In this document: piece by piece, positions 9,223 through 16,862 of the stretch
Layout: each line of letters begins with the position of its first letter
Numbering within the stretch: position 1 is the stretch's first letter
NCBI GenBank assembly: GCA_035499715.1
Contig: DATJYF010000107.1
Span: forward strand, 1-18,301
Length of the DNA: 18,301 nt
Direction of reading: 5' to 3'
From: DASRHD01 sp035499715
Lineage (GTDB): Bacteria; Verrucomicrobiota; Verrucomicrobiia; Opitutales; Opitutaceae
The notes under the pieces: model-generated
Seen by the model: only the letters and a program-made list of their open reading frames with translations
Told to the model about the DNA's origin: nothing
Databases searched by the model: none
Translations under genes and position numbers: made by a program

Positions 9223-10116
9223 TTATTTCTTCATCTTGCCGACAAACTCGGCCGGGCTCCAGGTGCCGCCGTCGGCGCGCCAGACGATGGTGCCGTTTTC
9301 ATTGATGAGCAGCGTGGCGAGGGTGTGGTTGAGCAGGCCATCCTTGAATTCGGCAATGACGCCGAACTGCGCGAGCAGGTCCTTTACGGCGTCGGCCGGG
9401 CCGGTGAGAAACGAAAAATTACTCGTGTCGATGCCGCGCGTCTGGGCGTAGTCCTTGAGCACGCCGGGCGTATCGTAGGTCGGGTCCATCGAGATGGAGA
9501 TGAGCTCGAGGTTTTTCACGCCGGCCTCGCGGGCGAGACGCTGGGTCATCGCCATCTTGGCGGTCGAGGCCGGGCACATCGTGGCGATGGGGCAGCGCGT
9601 GTAGATGAAATTGAGCATGATCTGCTTGCCGCGGAAGCGGTTCATCTCCACGACGCGGCCGTCCTGGTCGTAAAGCGCGAAATCGGGCGCGGTCTCGCCG
9701 ACCTCCCGGTAGGGCTGCGGGCCGCGGGTCATCGTGTCCTGGCGCAGCGCATTGGCGGCGGCGGCGACGGTGGCGTTGTCGGGCGCGTCGTCGGGAAAAA
9801 TTTTCTCGAGGCGGAAGTCGCCGCCGGTCTGCACGAGCTCGCCGCGGATGCGCTCGCCGGGTTTGGCGATGGCGAGGTCGCCCGGGCCGACCGGGTAGTC
9901 CATGGTCATGGCCGGCATGAGCCCCTTGATTTCGTCGTGCTGCACGCGCAGCGTCTGGTGCGCGGCGTCCACCGCGAGAATCTGGCCGCGCAGCGGCCAG
10001 CGTTTTTCGCCGGCGTCGGCCGAGGAGCCGGCCGGGCGCGAACAGCTTGCAAGCAGGGCCAGCAGGAGCGTTGCCGTCGCGGCCAGGCCGCGAATCGCCG
10101 GGCTGTTAATTTTCAT
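9223..10116 (-). CDS. SCO1/SenC-family lipoprotein with N-terminal CusF-like domain
   Basis: This is a 297-residue copper-chaperone candidate for the CuA site of cytochrome oxidase, acting on the outer face of the membrane. It has a lipoprotein signal (residues 1-25, lipobox LLASC, lipidated Cys25). A CusF-like copper-binding domain (about 40-108) follows, with the pattern His60...GLMPAMTM (Met67, Met70, Met72). The Trp usual in CusF is replaced by Met67. A thioredoxin-fold SCO domain (about 135-297) follows. Its copper cysteines are Cys175 and Cys181 in TRCPIATMCP, a CX5C spacing rather than the textbook CX3C. Asp211 lies in SISMDPTYDTP, and His264 (LLNHT) is the expected third ligand. The gene is divergent from ctaA, with 86 bp between, and precedes the His-rich gene on the same strand. 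Context and domains agree on oxidase copper delivery. Confidence 0.88.
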   Translation of the reverse strand: MKINSPAIRGLAATATLLLALLASCSRPAGSSADAGEKRWPLRGQILAVDAAHQTLRVQHDEIKGLMPAMTMDYPVGPGDLAIAKPGERIRGELVQTGGDFRLEKIFPDDAPDNATVAAAANALRQDTMTRGPQPYREVGETAPDFALYDQDGRVVEMNRFRGKQIMLNFIYTRCPIATMCPASTAKMAMTQRLAREAGVKNLELISISMDPTYDTPGVLKDYAQTRGIDTSNFSFLTGPADAVKDLLAQFGVIAEFKDGLLNHTLATLLINENGTIVWRADGGTWSPAEFVGKMKK

Positions 10117-10144
10117 GCAATTACCGATTTACGGGAAGAAATAT

Positions 10145-10172
10145 TTGTCAAAGGGTTTGCGGAAATTACTTT
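10145..10172 (+). promoter_or_regulatory. Candidate ctaA promoter overlapping a divergent -35 box
   Basis: In the 86-bp gap between the SCO-like gene and ctaA, the + strand has TTGTCA (10145-10150), 16 bp, then TACTTT (10167-10172), about 30 bp before the ctaA ATG. On the opposite strand the same bases give a perfect TTGACA (10151-10146) pointing toward the SCO-like gene, though its -10 box is weak. Shared -35 bases would make the two promoters mutually exclusive or jointly controlled. This is based on sequence match alone. Confidence 0.35.
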
Positions 10173-10202
10173 GAACCCTTCTACTGTCCTGTTTCCGAAC
10201 TT

Positions 10203-11225
10203 ATGAGCGCGTCTTCGTCCCCTTTGCGCACGTCCGCCTACAAGCCGGGCGCGGCCCGGCTCGCCGGCGCGGGCGTGGCGTGGGCCTTCGTCCTCATCTG
10301 CCTGGGCGCATTCACCACCAGCATAGGCGCGGGCATGATTTTTCCCGACTGGCCGCTCTCAAACGGTTCGCTCAATCCCGCCGGCTGGCTGACCAACATC
10401 AACGAATTCGCCGAGCATTCGCACCGGCTGACCGCCGGCGTGATGAGCCTGCTGACGATCGCGCTGGGGGTGTGGCTGTGGCGGAGCGAGTCGCGGGCCT
10501 GGCTGCGGCGGCTCGCCTGGTTTGCGGTCGGCCTGGTCCTGGCGCAGGCGGTGGTGGGCGGCCTGCGCGTGCTGCTCGACCATCTGCAGGTGGCAATGGT
10601 GGACACAAGCATGGGGCGGCTTTTTGCCATGCTGCACGCCTGCCTGGCGCAGACTTTCCTGTGCGTGCTGGTGGCGATCACGCTGGCCAGCTCGCGCGCG
10701 TGGGTGGAAGGAAAAAGCCGCGCCGCCTTCACGGCGGGCACACGGCGGCTGGGCGTCGCGGCCTGCGCGCTGCTGTTCGTGCAGCTGGCGATCGCCGCGG
10801 TCATGCGGCACAGCTTTGCCGGACTGGCCATCCCGACCTTTCCGTGGTCCGGGCCCGACCACGGCCTGCTGCCGCCGGTGTGGAATTTCCGCGTCGGGCT
10901 GAACTTCGCCCACCGCGTCATGGCGGTTCTCATCACGGTGGCGCTGGTGGCGCTGGCGGGAAAGATTTACGCCGAGCGCGCGGCCACGGCGGCGGTACGC
11001 GGCGCGGCCTCGGGCTTGATGGCGCTGCTCTCGCTGCAGATTTTCCTCGGCGCCTCGGTCATCTGGTCGCAGCGCGCGCCGCTTTTCACCACCGCGCACG
11101 TGATCGTCGGCGCGGCCACGCTGGCCACGACTTTCGGGCTGACCTGGTGGATGCACCGGGAGGCATGGGTTGAGGCGAAGTCGCCCGCGCCGGCGCCCAG
11201 CACGAAAGAGCTGGCCCACGTTTGA
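10203..11225 (+). CDS. ctaA: Heme A synthase (CtaA/Cox15)
   Basis: This membrane enzyme oxidises the C8 methyl of heme O to the formyl group of heme A. It has 340 residues and eight predicted helices, as expected for the CtaA/Cox15 two-fold repeat. Key residues are visible: Glu71 with His72/His74 in FAEHSHRLTAG, His145 (MLHACLAQ), His237 (FAHRVMAV) and His299 (TTAHVIVGA). These are the paired heme ligands of the two half-domains. The loop between helices 1 and 2 (IGAGMIFPDWPLSNGS) is the family signature. The cysteine pair found in the Bacillus-type enzyme is absent, as in the Cox15 type. ctaB starts 2 bp after the stop, so the pair is co-transcribed and probably coupled. No Shine-Dalgarno is evident upstream of the ATG. 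Confidence 0.93.
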   Translation: MSASSSPLRTSAYKPGAARLAGAGVAWAFVLICLGAFTTSIGAGMIFPDWPLSNGSLNPAGWLTNINEFAEHSHRLTAGVMSLLTIALGVWLWRSESRAWLRRLAWFAVGLVLAQAVVGGLRVLLDHLQVAMVDTSMGRLFAMLHACLAQTFLCVLVAITLASSRAWVEGKSRAAFTAGTRRLGVAACALLFVQLAIAAVMRHSFAGLAIPTFPWSGPDHGLLPPVWNFRVGLNFAHRVMAVLITVALVALAGKIYAERAATAAVRGAASGLMALLSLQIFLGASVIWSQRAPLFTTAHVIVGAATLATTFGLTWWMHREAWVEAKSPAPAPSTKELAHV

Positions 11226-11227
11226 GC

Positions 11228-12142
11228 ATGCAAGCGAGATCCATCACATCAGAAGCCATGGAAACGTCGGCGGCCACCCAGACCGGATGGCGCGACTATC
11301 TCGAGCTGACGAAGCCGCGGCTGAGCACGCTCTCTGTCATCACCGCGCTGATGGCGTATTATGCGGCACGGCCGCCCTGGAGTTTTTGGGAGCCGTTTTA
11401 CCTCCTGCTCGGTACCGCGCTGGCAGCCGGCGGCGTGGCCGTGCTCAACCAGTGGATGGAAAGCGAAACCGACGCGCGCATGCGGCGGACGGCGGACCGG
11501 CCGATTCCGACCGGGCGGGTGCCGACCGGATCGGCCTTCGTGCTGGGCGCGCTGATGTGCTCGGGCGGCCTCGGCGTGCTCTTCGGAAAAATCAACGGCA
11601 TGTGCGCGCTGCTCGCGCTGCTGACCTACGTGTTTTATCTCGCGATCTACACACCGGCAAAAAAGTGGTCGCAGTGGTCGACCGAGATCGGCGCGGTGGC
11701 GGGCGCGCTGCCGCCGCTCATCGGCGCGGCCGCGGCAGACAACGGCATCTCGCCGCTGGGCTGGATGTTTTTCGGCGTGCTTTTCTTCTGGCAGATCCCG
11801 CACTTCATGTCGGTGGCGTGGACCTACCGGCGCGATTATGCCGCGGTGAATTTTCCCCTGCTGCCGGTGATCGATGAAAGCGGCCGGCGGGTGGCGCGGT
11901 GGTCGTTCGTCAATTCGCTTCTGCTTGTGAGCGTGAGCGTGCTGCCGGCGCTGACCGGCTGGTGCGGCCGCGCCTACCTGGCGGCGGCGGCGGCGCTGGG
12001 CGCGTGGCTGCTGGCGCGGGCGGCGGCGTTTCTCCGCCCGGCAACGCGCGATGCGGCGGCGCGAAAGTTGTTTTTCGCGTCGATCATCTACCTGCCGCTG
12101 CTGCTCGGCGCGCTGGTGGCCGACCGGCTGCTTTTCCACTGA
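11228..12142 (+). CDS. ctaB: Protoheme IX farnesyltransferase (heme O synthase)
   Basis: This integral-membrane UbiA-type prenyltransferase attaches a farnesyl group to protoheme, making the heme O that CtaA converts to heme A. It begins with the family opening DYLELTKPRLSTLSVITALM. The first Asp-rich motif is NQWMESETDARMRRTADRP, in which two of the three usual acidic positions are Glu rather than Asp. The second motif region is YTPAKKWSQWSTEIGAVAGA. WQIPHFMSVAW and YRRDYAAVNFPLLPV are further CtaB signatures, and about eight to nine hydrophobic segments are present. From the ATG at 11228 it is 304 residues. A TTG two codons earlier and an ATG at 11258 are alternative starts, and the conserved domain begins just after the latter. 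It sits 2 bp behind ctaA. Confidence 0.95.
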   Translation: MQARSITSEAMETSAATQTGWRDYLELTKPRLSTLSVITALMAYYAARPPWSFWEPFYLLLGTALAAGGVAVLNQWMESETDARMRRTADRPIPTGRVPTGSAFVLGALMCSGGLGVLFGKINGMCALLALLTYVFYLAIYTPAKKWSQWSTEIGAVAGALPPLIGAAAADNGISPLGWMFFGVLFFWQIPHFMSVAWTYRRDYAAVNFPLLPVIDESGRRVARWSFVNSLLLVSVSVLPALTGWCGRAYLAAAAALGAWLLARAAAFLRPATRDAAARKLFFASIIYLPLLLGALVADRLLFH

Positions 12143-12170
12143 GGCCCGGCCGAAGCCGGCCAACGGGTTT

Positions 12171-12740
12171 ATGAGCGAGTCCCCCCACGCCGCGCCGGGC
12201 CTGAAGGCCGAGGCGGCCCGCACCCCGGGAACGGTGGTCGCGGCCATCATCGCGCTCAGTGCCGCCGCCAGCCTTTTTCTCTGCTGGCTGGTCTATTATC
12301 ACGCGCCGACGGACGTCGCCGGCAGCCGCCTGTCCTTCCTGCCCGCGCTCAACGCGCTGCTCAACGGGCTTTCATCCGCCGCCCTGGTCGCCGGCTTCGG
12401 TTACATCCGCTCCGGCCGGATCGGCGCCCATCGTGCGGCCATGTTCACCGCGTTCGTTTTCTCCACCGTTTTTCTGGTGAGCTACATCGTCAATCACGCC
12501 CTCCACGGCGACATGCACTTCCACGGCCGGGGCGCGATCAGGCCCGCCTACTTCGCCCTGCTCATTTCCCACATCGTGCTTTCGGCCGTCGCGCTGCCGA
12601 TGATTCTGATCACGTTCTTCCTTTCGCTCAGCGGACGTTTTCCGGCCCATCGCCGGCTCGCGCGATTCACCTTTCCCGTCTGGCTCTACGTCTCGGTCAC
12701 GGGCGTGATCGTCTACGCGTTGCTCGCGGCCTATCACTAG
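12171..12740 (+). CDS. DUF420/CtaM-like oxidase assembly membrane protein
   Basis: The 189-residue protein has about five membrane helices (21-43, 55-79, 88-111, 126-150, 165-186) and matches the DUF420 family. A member of that family, CtaM in Staphylococcus, is needed for a functional aa3-type oxidase. Family features are the conserved histidines and motif run: AHRAAMFTAFVFSTVFLVSY (86-105) with His87, VNHALHG with His109, LISHIVLSAVALPMILI with His134, AHRRLARFTFPVWLYVSVTG (159-178) with His160. The reading frame is open further upstream, but the extension (Arg/Cys/Ser-rich) is ctaB read in another frame. The ATG at 12171 (MSESPHAAPG) is therefore the start. It lies 28 bp after ctaB, consistent with one ctaA-ctaB-ctaM-like operon. 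The exact biochemical role is unknown. Confidence 0.85.
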   Translation: MSESPHAAPGLKAEAARTPGTVVAAIIALSAAASLFLCWLVYYHAPTDVAGSRLSFLPALNALLNGLSSAALVAGFGYIRSGRIGAHRAAMFTAFVFSTVFLVSYIVNHALHGDMHFHGRGAIRPAYFALLISHIVLSAVALPMILITFFLSLSGRFPAHRRLARFTFPVWLYVSVTGVIVYALLAAYH

Positions 12741-12778
12741 CGCAGTTTGATTTTGACTGACCGGGGGCGACGATGGGT

Positions 12779-12849
12779 TTTGTAATATAATACGTTACAA
12801 ATATCGCCAAGGTGCTGGTCGCTATGTTTGTAACGTATTATATTACAAA
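12779..12849. repeat. Perfect 23-bp AT-rich inverted repeat between convergent genes
   Basis: Left arm 12779-12801 (core TGTAATATAATACGTTACA) and right arm 12827-12849 are exact reverse complements over 23 bp, with a 25-nt spacer (12802-12826). Each arm is itself partly symmetric (TTTGTAA...TTACAAA). The arms are strikingly AT-rich against a G+C-rich background. The location is the 178-bp gap between the convergent CtaM-like and azurin-like genes. No T-run follows on either strand, so an ordinary intrinsic terminator is not the best reading. A mobile-element remnant, a two-site operator or recombinase binding site, or a structured transcript end are all possible. Confidence 0.85.
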
Positions 12850-12918
12850 TCTCAAAAATCAATGGGATCCGAGGCAGCGACCCGAAGCGGGAAGGCCGCG
12901 ATCCGGAGGACAAAAGTA

Positions 12919-13404
12919 TTACTTCACCACCAGAACGCCGTGCATGCCGGACTGGTAGTGCGCAGGGAAGGTGCAGAGAAACGGATACTGCCCCGGCTGG
13001 CCTGGAACCTGGAACGTGACCTCGCCCGTCTGATTCGGACCGAGCAGCGGAATGGCGGCCAGGACCTCGGAAGCCAGGGCCGGCGGCTGGTAGCCGTTGT
13101 CCTTGGCGGCGAGCGCGGCGCGATCATAGGCCTCGGCATCGCTGCCGGCCTTGAGCAGGATCCAGTCGTGGCCCATCGCCTCCTTCGGCAGGGTGCCTTG
13201 GTTGGTGAGCGTGACATGGAGTTGCTCGCCGGCGGTGGCGTCGATTTCGGTGAGATTGTACTTCATGTTGTCGCCGGCGGTGAGGGCGACGGTGCGCGGG
13301 CCGGAGGGCGCCGGAGCCTGCGCGGCGGGCTCCGGCCTGGAACAGCCGGCCAGGGCGAGAAAACAGAGGACGGGGACAAGGATGGGCTTCAGGTTCAAGG
13401 GCAT
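12919..13404 (-). CDS. Azurin-like blue-copper lipoprotein
   Basis: The 161-residue exported cupredoxin has a lipoprotein signal with lipobox LAGC (Cys21), a Pro/Ala linker (22-36) and a plastocyanin/azurin fold. Type-1 copper ligands are visible: His79 in EAMGHDWIL, and Cys144, His149 and Met154 in LCTFPAHYQSGM. That matches azurin's Cys...His...Met loop except that the His-to-Met stretch is one residue longer. The body (TLPKEAMGHDWILL, ASEVLAAIPLLGPNQTGEVTF) also follows azurin. It probably carries electrons to or near the caa3 oxidase, since it is divergent from ctaC, but a copper-storage or donor role is possible. The frame stays open 19 codons upstream (MRGFWRQN...), but that lacks a signal peptide, so the start at 13404 is preferred. 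Confidence 0.88.
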   Translation of the reverse strand: MPLNLKPILVPVLCFLALAGCSRPEPAAQAPAPSGPRTVALTAGDNMKYNLTEIDATAGEQLHVTLTNQGTLPKEAMGHDWILLKAGSDAEAYDRAALAAKDNGYQPPALASEVLAAIPLLGPNQTGEVTFQVPGQPGQYPFLCTFPAHYQSGMHGVLVVK

Positions 13405-13628
13405 ACCGCAACGAACATGCCTCACCCTTTTTTGCGAATTTTGACGCCAAAATCCGCGCACTCTTTCAATAAACTTATGATGCCGAAAGAATTTTTAATA
13501 TCGCTAGCTATTTTTTGTCATAGCGAGCGACAAGTGATGGTTTTATGACTTGAAATGGCTGCAAATATGCTGACGCTCTCGCCGTAACTGTGGCCGCATC
13601 GGGCCGCAGAAAAATTTTCGAAGCCTTC
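13405..13628. promoter_or_regulatory. Divergent control region between azurin-like gene and ctaC
   Basis: This 224-bp AT-richer gap separates two divergent genes and must contain both promoters, though I find no convincing -35/-10 pair for either. It contains three small inverted repeats that could be operators: ATTTTG-ACGC-CAAAAT (13438-13453), TCGCTA-N14-TAGCGA (13501-13526) and TTGTC-N9-GACAA (13515-13533), the last two overlapping. A TATGAT (13476-13481) is a possible lone -10 box on the + strand. Which regulator might bind is unknown. Confidence 0.4.
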
Positions 13629-14882
13629 ATGAAGTTTTCGCCGTCTGCTTTTCCTTTTTCCCGCCGGGCCGCGTTGGCGCTCGCCCTGGCGGGAACGGTC
13701 CTTCTCCCCGGCTGCTGGTGGGAGATGAACGGCCACCAGTCGACCATCGATGTCGAGGGGCCGGTGGCGCGCGACCAGTTGCAGGTGTTTTATGTCACCT
13801 GCTGGGTGACGCTGGTGATCTTCGTGCTGGTGGGAAGCACCCTGGCCTACGCCACTTTCAAGTTTCGGGCGCGGACGAAAGCGGATGAGGACGCCGCGCC
13901 GCCGGAGCAGGGTCACGGCAATCCGCTCGTGGAGATCAGCCTCATCGCCGCCTCGGTCTTCGCCCTCGTCATCATCGCGGTGCCGACACTCCACGCCATC
14001 TGGTACGACTACGACGTGCCGGCGATGGAGAAGGCCAACGCCTATCCGATCACCGCCACCGGCTTCCAGTGGTGGTGGAAATTCGAGTACACCAACGAGC
14101 AGACCGCCGCCGACGGCAACGGCAACCGCAGCGTGATCACCACGGCCAACGAGATGGTCATTCCCGCCGGCCGGCCCATCCGCATCGAGCTGCGCACGAT
14201 GGATGTGATCCACAGCTTCTGGGTGCCGAAGCTCGCCGGCAAGGTCGACATGATGCCCAACCGCGCCAATCACATGTGGCTCGAGGCGGATCATCCCGGC
14301 TATTACTGGGGACAGTGCGCCCAATATTGCGGCGATTCGCATGCGGTCATGCGTTTCCGCGTCATCGCGCTCGATGCGAAGGAATTTGCCGACTGGCTGG
14401 CCAATCAGAAGAGGAACGCCCGCGTCGTGCCGGTGGCCGCGGGCGAGCAGATTGAAAAAGCGCGGCCCGTCTTCGCCTCCTGGAAGCCCAACCAGACCGG
14501 GTTCCCCACCGGCGACCAGCTCGATGTCTCGCCGCTCGACGCCTGGCGCGCGAAACAGTTTCCGGAAAAGGACGAAGATCCGGCGCTCATCGCCCGGGGC
14601 CGGCACCTCTTCCAAGTCAAGACCTGCGCCGGCTGCCACAACGTCCGCGGCCAGGAAGGCGTCGGCATCGCCTATCCCGACCTCACCCACGTCGGCGCCC
14701 GTACCACCATCGCCGGCAGCCTGCTCGAGAACAACACCGAGAACCTGACGCGCTGGATCACCAATCCCGGCGCGGTCAAGCCCGGCAACAAGATGTGGGC
14801 CGACGGCTATCTTAAAAACAACATCCATCTCACGTCCGACGACGTGGCCGCGCTCGTGGCCTACGTCCAAAGCCTCAAATGA
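13629..14882 (+). CDS. ctaC: Cytochrome c oxidase subunit II fused to cytochrome c (caa3 type)
   Basis: This subunit accepts electrons at the CuA centre and passes them to heme a of subunit I. It has 417 residues. The signal region ends in a plausible lipobox LLPGC (Cys29), two helices follow (about 52-76 and 101-122), and then the CuA cupredoxin domain. CuA ligands are His195 (VIHSFWVP), Cys230 and Cys234 (GQCAQYCG), His238 and Met241. The Glu commonly found between the two Cys is Gln232, which contributes only its backbone, so this should be tolerated. A class I cytochrome c domain follows (about 318-417): heme site Cys333-Cys336-His337 (CAGCH) and probable axial Met389 (NKMWADG). An upstream in-frame GTG at 13590 adds 13 residues that do not look like a signal, so the ATG at 13629 is used. 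ctaD starts 9 bp after the stop. Confidence 0.95.
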   Translation: MKFSPSAFPFSRRAALALALAGTVLLPGCWWEMNGHQSTIDVEGPVARDQLQVFYVTCWVTLVIFVLVGSTLAYATFKFRARTKADEDAAPPEQGHGNPLVEISLIAASVFALVIIAVPTLHAIWYDYDVPAMEKANAYPITATGFQWWWKFEYTNEQTAADGNGNRSVITTANEMVIPAGRPIRIELRTMDVIHSFWVPKLAGKVDMMPNRANHMWLEADHPGYYWGQCAQYCGDSHAVMRFRVIALDAKEFADWLANQKRNARVVPVAAGEQIEKARPVFASWKPNQTGFPTGDQLDVSPLDAWRAKQFPEKDEDPALIARGRHLFQVKTCAGCHNVRGQEGVGIAYPDLTHVGARTTIAGSLLENNTENLTRWITNPGAVKPGNKMWADGYLKNNIHLTSDDVAALVAYVQSLK

Positions 14883-14891
14883 GTCCCGCTC

Positions 14892-16862
14892 ATGCACGAC
14901 GCACTGGTTAAGTCCGATTTCATCACCGAGGAGAAGCACGCGCCCGGCCGCCATCTCGTCTTCTGGCGCCCGACGGCCAAGACCGGGCTTATCAGCTGGC
15001 TGACCACCGTCGACCACAAGCGCATCGGCTTCCTCTACGGGATTTCCGCGCTCTTCTTTTTCCTCGTCGGCGGCGTGGAGGCGCTCCTCATCCGCCTGCA
15101 GCTGGCGGTGCCCAACAACACCCTGCTCACGGCCGAGCAGTACAACCGCATGTTCACCATGCACGGCACGACGATGATCTTCCTCGCCATCATGCCGCTC
15201 TCGGCCGCGTTCTTCAATTTCATCATGCCGCTGCAGATCGGCGCGCGCGACGTCGCCTTTCCCCGGCTGAACGCCTTCTCCTACTGGACCTTTCTCGTCG
15301 GCGCGATCATCATCAACCTCGGCTGGTTCATGAAGGACGGCCCGCCCAACGGCGGCTGGTTCGGCTACACACCGCTCACGACCAAGACCTTCATCCCCGG
15401 CCACTCCATCGACATGTGGGTCATGGGTCTGCAACTGCTCGGCGTGGCCTCGATCGCGGCCTCGCTCAACTTCATCGTCACGATCGTCAACCTGCGCGCG
15501 CCCGGCATGACCATGATGCGCCTGCCGGTCTTCACCTGGATGACGCTGGTGACCTCGTTCCTCATCGTCCTGGCCTTTCCCGCCATCACCATCGCGCTGG
15601 TCGAGCTGATGATGGACCGCCTCTTCGGCACGAATTTCTTTGAGGTCTCGAACGGCGGCATGCCCATCCTCTGGCAGCACCTCTTCTGGGTCTTCGGCCA
15701 TCCCGAGGTCTACATCCTCATCCTGCCCGCGATGGGCATCATCTCGGAGATCCTGCCCACCTTTTCGCGCAAGCCGCTCTTCGGCTATCCCATCGTGGTG
15801 TTCTCCGGCGCCTGCATCGGCTTCCTCGGCTTCGGCGTGTGGAGCCATCACATGTTCACCACCGGCCTGGGCACGGTGACGACGGCGGCGTTCGCCCTCG
15901 CCACCATGGCCATTGCCGTGCCGACCGGCGTGAAGATTTTCAACTGGATCGGGACGCTCTGGGGCGGCCGCCTGCGCATGCGCACGCCCATGATGTTCGC
16001 CCTCGGTTTCGTCTGGCTGTTCATGATGGGCGGATTCTCCGGCATCATGCACTCCGCCGCGCCGGCCGACTCGCAGCAGCACGACAGCTATTTCGTCGTC
16101 GCCCACTTCCACTACGTGCTGATTGGCGGCTCGCTCTTCGCGCTCCTCGCCGGCATCCATTACTGGTTCCCGCTCATGTTCGGCCGCAAGGTCAGCGAGT
16201 TCTGGGGCAAGCTCTCCTTCTGGGTCATCTTCGTCGGCTTCAACACGACGTTCTTCCCCATGCACTTCCTCGGCCTCAACGGCATGCCGCGCCGCACCTT
16301 CACCTACGACGCGAACATGGGCTGGAACGACGGCAACCTCATCTCGACCATCGGCGCCTGCATCCTCGGCGTGGGCATTGCAATTTATTTCAGCGTGATG
16401 ATCTATACCTACTTCAAGGGCGAGCGCGTCGGCCGCGACGTTTGGGATGCCCGCACGCTCGAGTGGTCTCTGCCCAATCCGCCGCCCGAGTACAACTTCG
16501 CCGTCATTCCGACGATCCACGCCCGCGACGCCTGGTGGTATGAGAAGCACCATCGGGACGAGATGGAAAAAGAAACGGCGGCGCACGCCCGCGACGAGGC
16601 TGCGCACGGCGGCATCCACATGCCCTTTCCCTCGATCTATCCGCTGCTCACGGCGATCGGCATCCTCATCTGGGCCATCGGCGTGGCCGTGATCGATCCG
16701 AATCCGGCCCCCGGCATCCATCTCAAGCTCGGGATGGTCTTCGCCGGCTTCGCCTTCATGTTCGTCAATATTTACCTCTGGGCGCTGGAGGGCGCCGACG
16801 GCTACCACCTCCATCCGCACGAAGAGCACGCCGAACCCAGCCGGCAGGAGGGCCACCGATGA
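14892..16862 (+). CDS. ctaD: Cytochrome c oxidase subunit I, A1 type
   Basis: This is the catalytic proton-pumping subunit, reducing O2 to water at heme a3-CuB. It has 656 residues, 12 core helices and two additional C-terminal helices (about 580-602 and 612-632), as in caa3 enzymes. Ligands are low-spin heme a His91 and His407, heme a3 His405 (VAHFHYV), and CuB His270, His319 and His320. The Tyr274 crosslink lies in GHPEVYILILP (269-279). Glu272 of that motif and the K-channel segment PTGVKIFNW (344-352, Lys348) place it in family A1. Asp120 and Asn127 in GARDVAFPRLN fit the D-channel entrance. Before the added helices is a His/Glu/Lys-rich loop (545-575), and the tail is His-rich. The stop overlaps the ctaE start by 4 bp (ATGA), implying coupled translation. 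Confidence 0.98.
   Translation: MHDALVKSDFITEEKHAPGRHLVFWRPTAKTGLISWLTTVDHKRIGFLYGISALFFFLVGGVEALLIRLQLAVPNNTLLTAEQYNRMFTMHGTTMIFLAIMPLSAAFFNFIMPLQIGARDVAFPRLNAFSYWTFLVGAIIINLGWFMKDGPPNGGWFGYTPLTTKTFIPGHSIDMWVMGLQLLGVASIAASLNFIVTIVNLRAPGMTMMRLPVFTWMTLVTSFLIVLAFPAITIALVELMMDRLFGTNFFEVSNGGMPILWQHLFWVFGHPEVYILILPAMGIISEILPTFSRKPLFGYPIVVFSGACIGFLGFGVWSHHMFTTGLGTVTTAAFALATMAIAVPTGVKIFNWIGTLWGGRLRMRTPMMFALGFVWLFMMGGFSGIMHSAAPADSQQHDSYFVVAHFHYVLIGGSLFALLAGIHYWFPLMFGRKVSEFWGKLSFWVIFVGFNTTFFPMHFLGLNGMPRRTFTYDANMGWNDGNLISTIGACILGVGIAIYFSVMIYTYFKGERVGRDVWDARTLEWSLPNPPPEYNFAVIPTIHARDAWWYEKHHRDEMEKETAAHARDEAAHGGIHMPFPSIYPLLTAIGILIWAIGVAVIDPNPAPGIHLKLGMVFAGFAFMFVNIYLWALEGADGYHLHPHEEHAEPSRQEGHR

Noticed and set aside
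8386..10206. Open frame of about 600 codons on the + strand across the His-rich and SCO-like genes
   Set aside because: Low-complexity Arg/Gly/His composition and antisense to two genes with clear motifs, so it is a compositional shadow.
12051..12170. 40-codon upstream extension of the CtaM-like gene
   Set aside because: It overlaps the end of ctaB in another frame and is Arg/Cys/Ser-rich. The ATG at 12171 gives a proper family-length protein.
12779..12849. Reading the 23-bp inverted repeat as a bidirectional intrinsic terminator
   Set aside because: The stem is AT-rich, the loop is 25 nt, and no T-run follows either arm. The position between convergent genes is suitable but the structure is not typical.
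13518..16856. A very long open frame (over 1,100 codons) antisense to ctaC and ctaD
   Set aside because: It is rich in Asp, His, Arg and Glu with no recognisable domain, and it lies opposite genes with unmistakable oxidase motifs. It is a by-product of strong G/C third-position bias.
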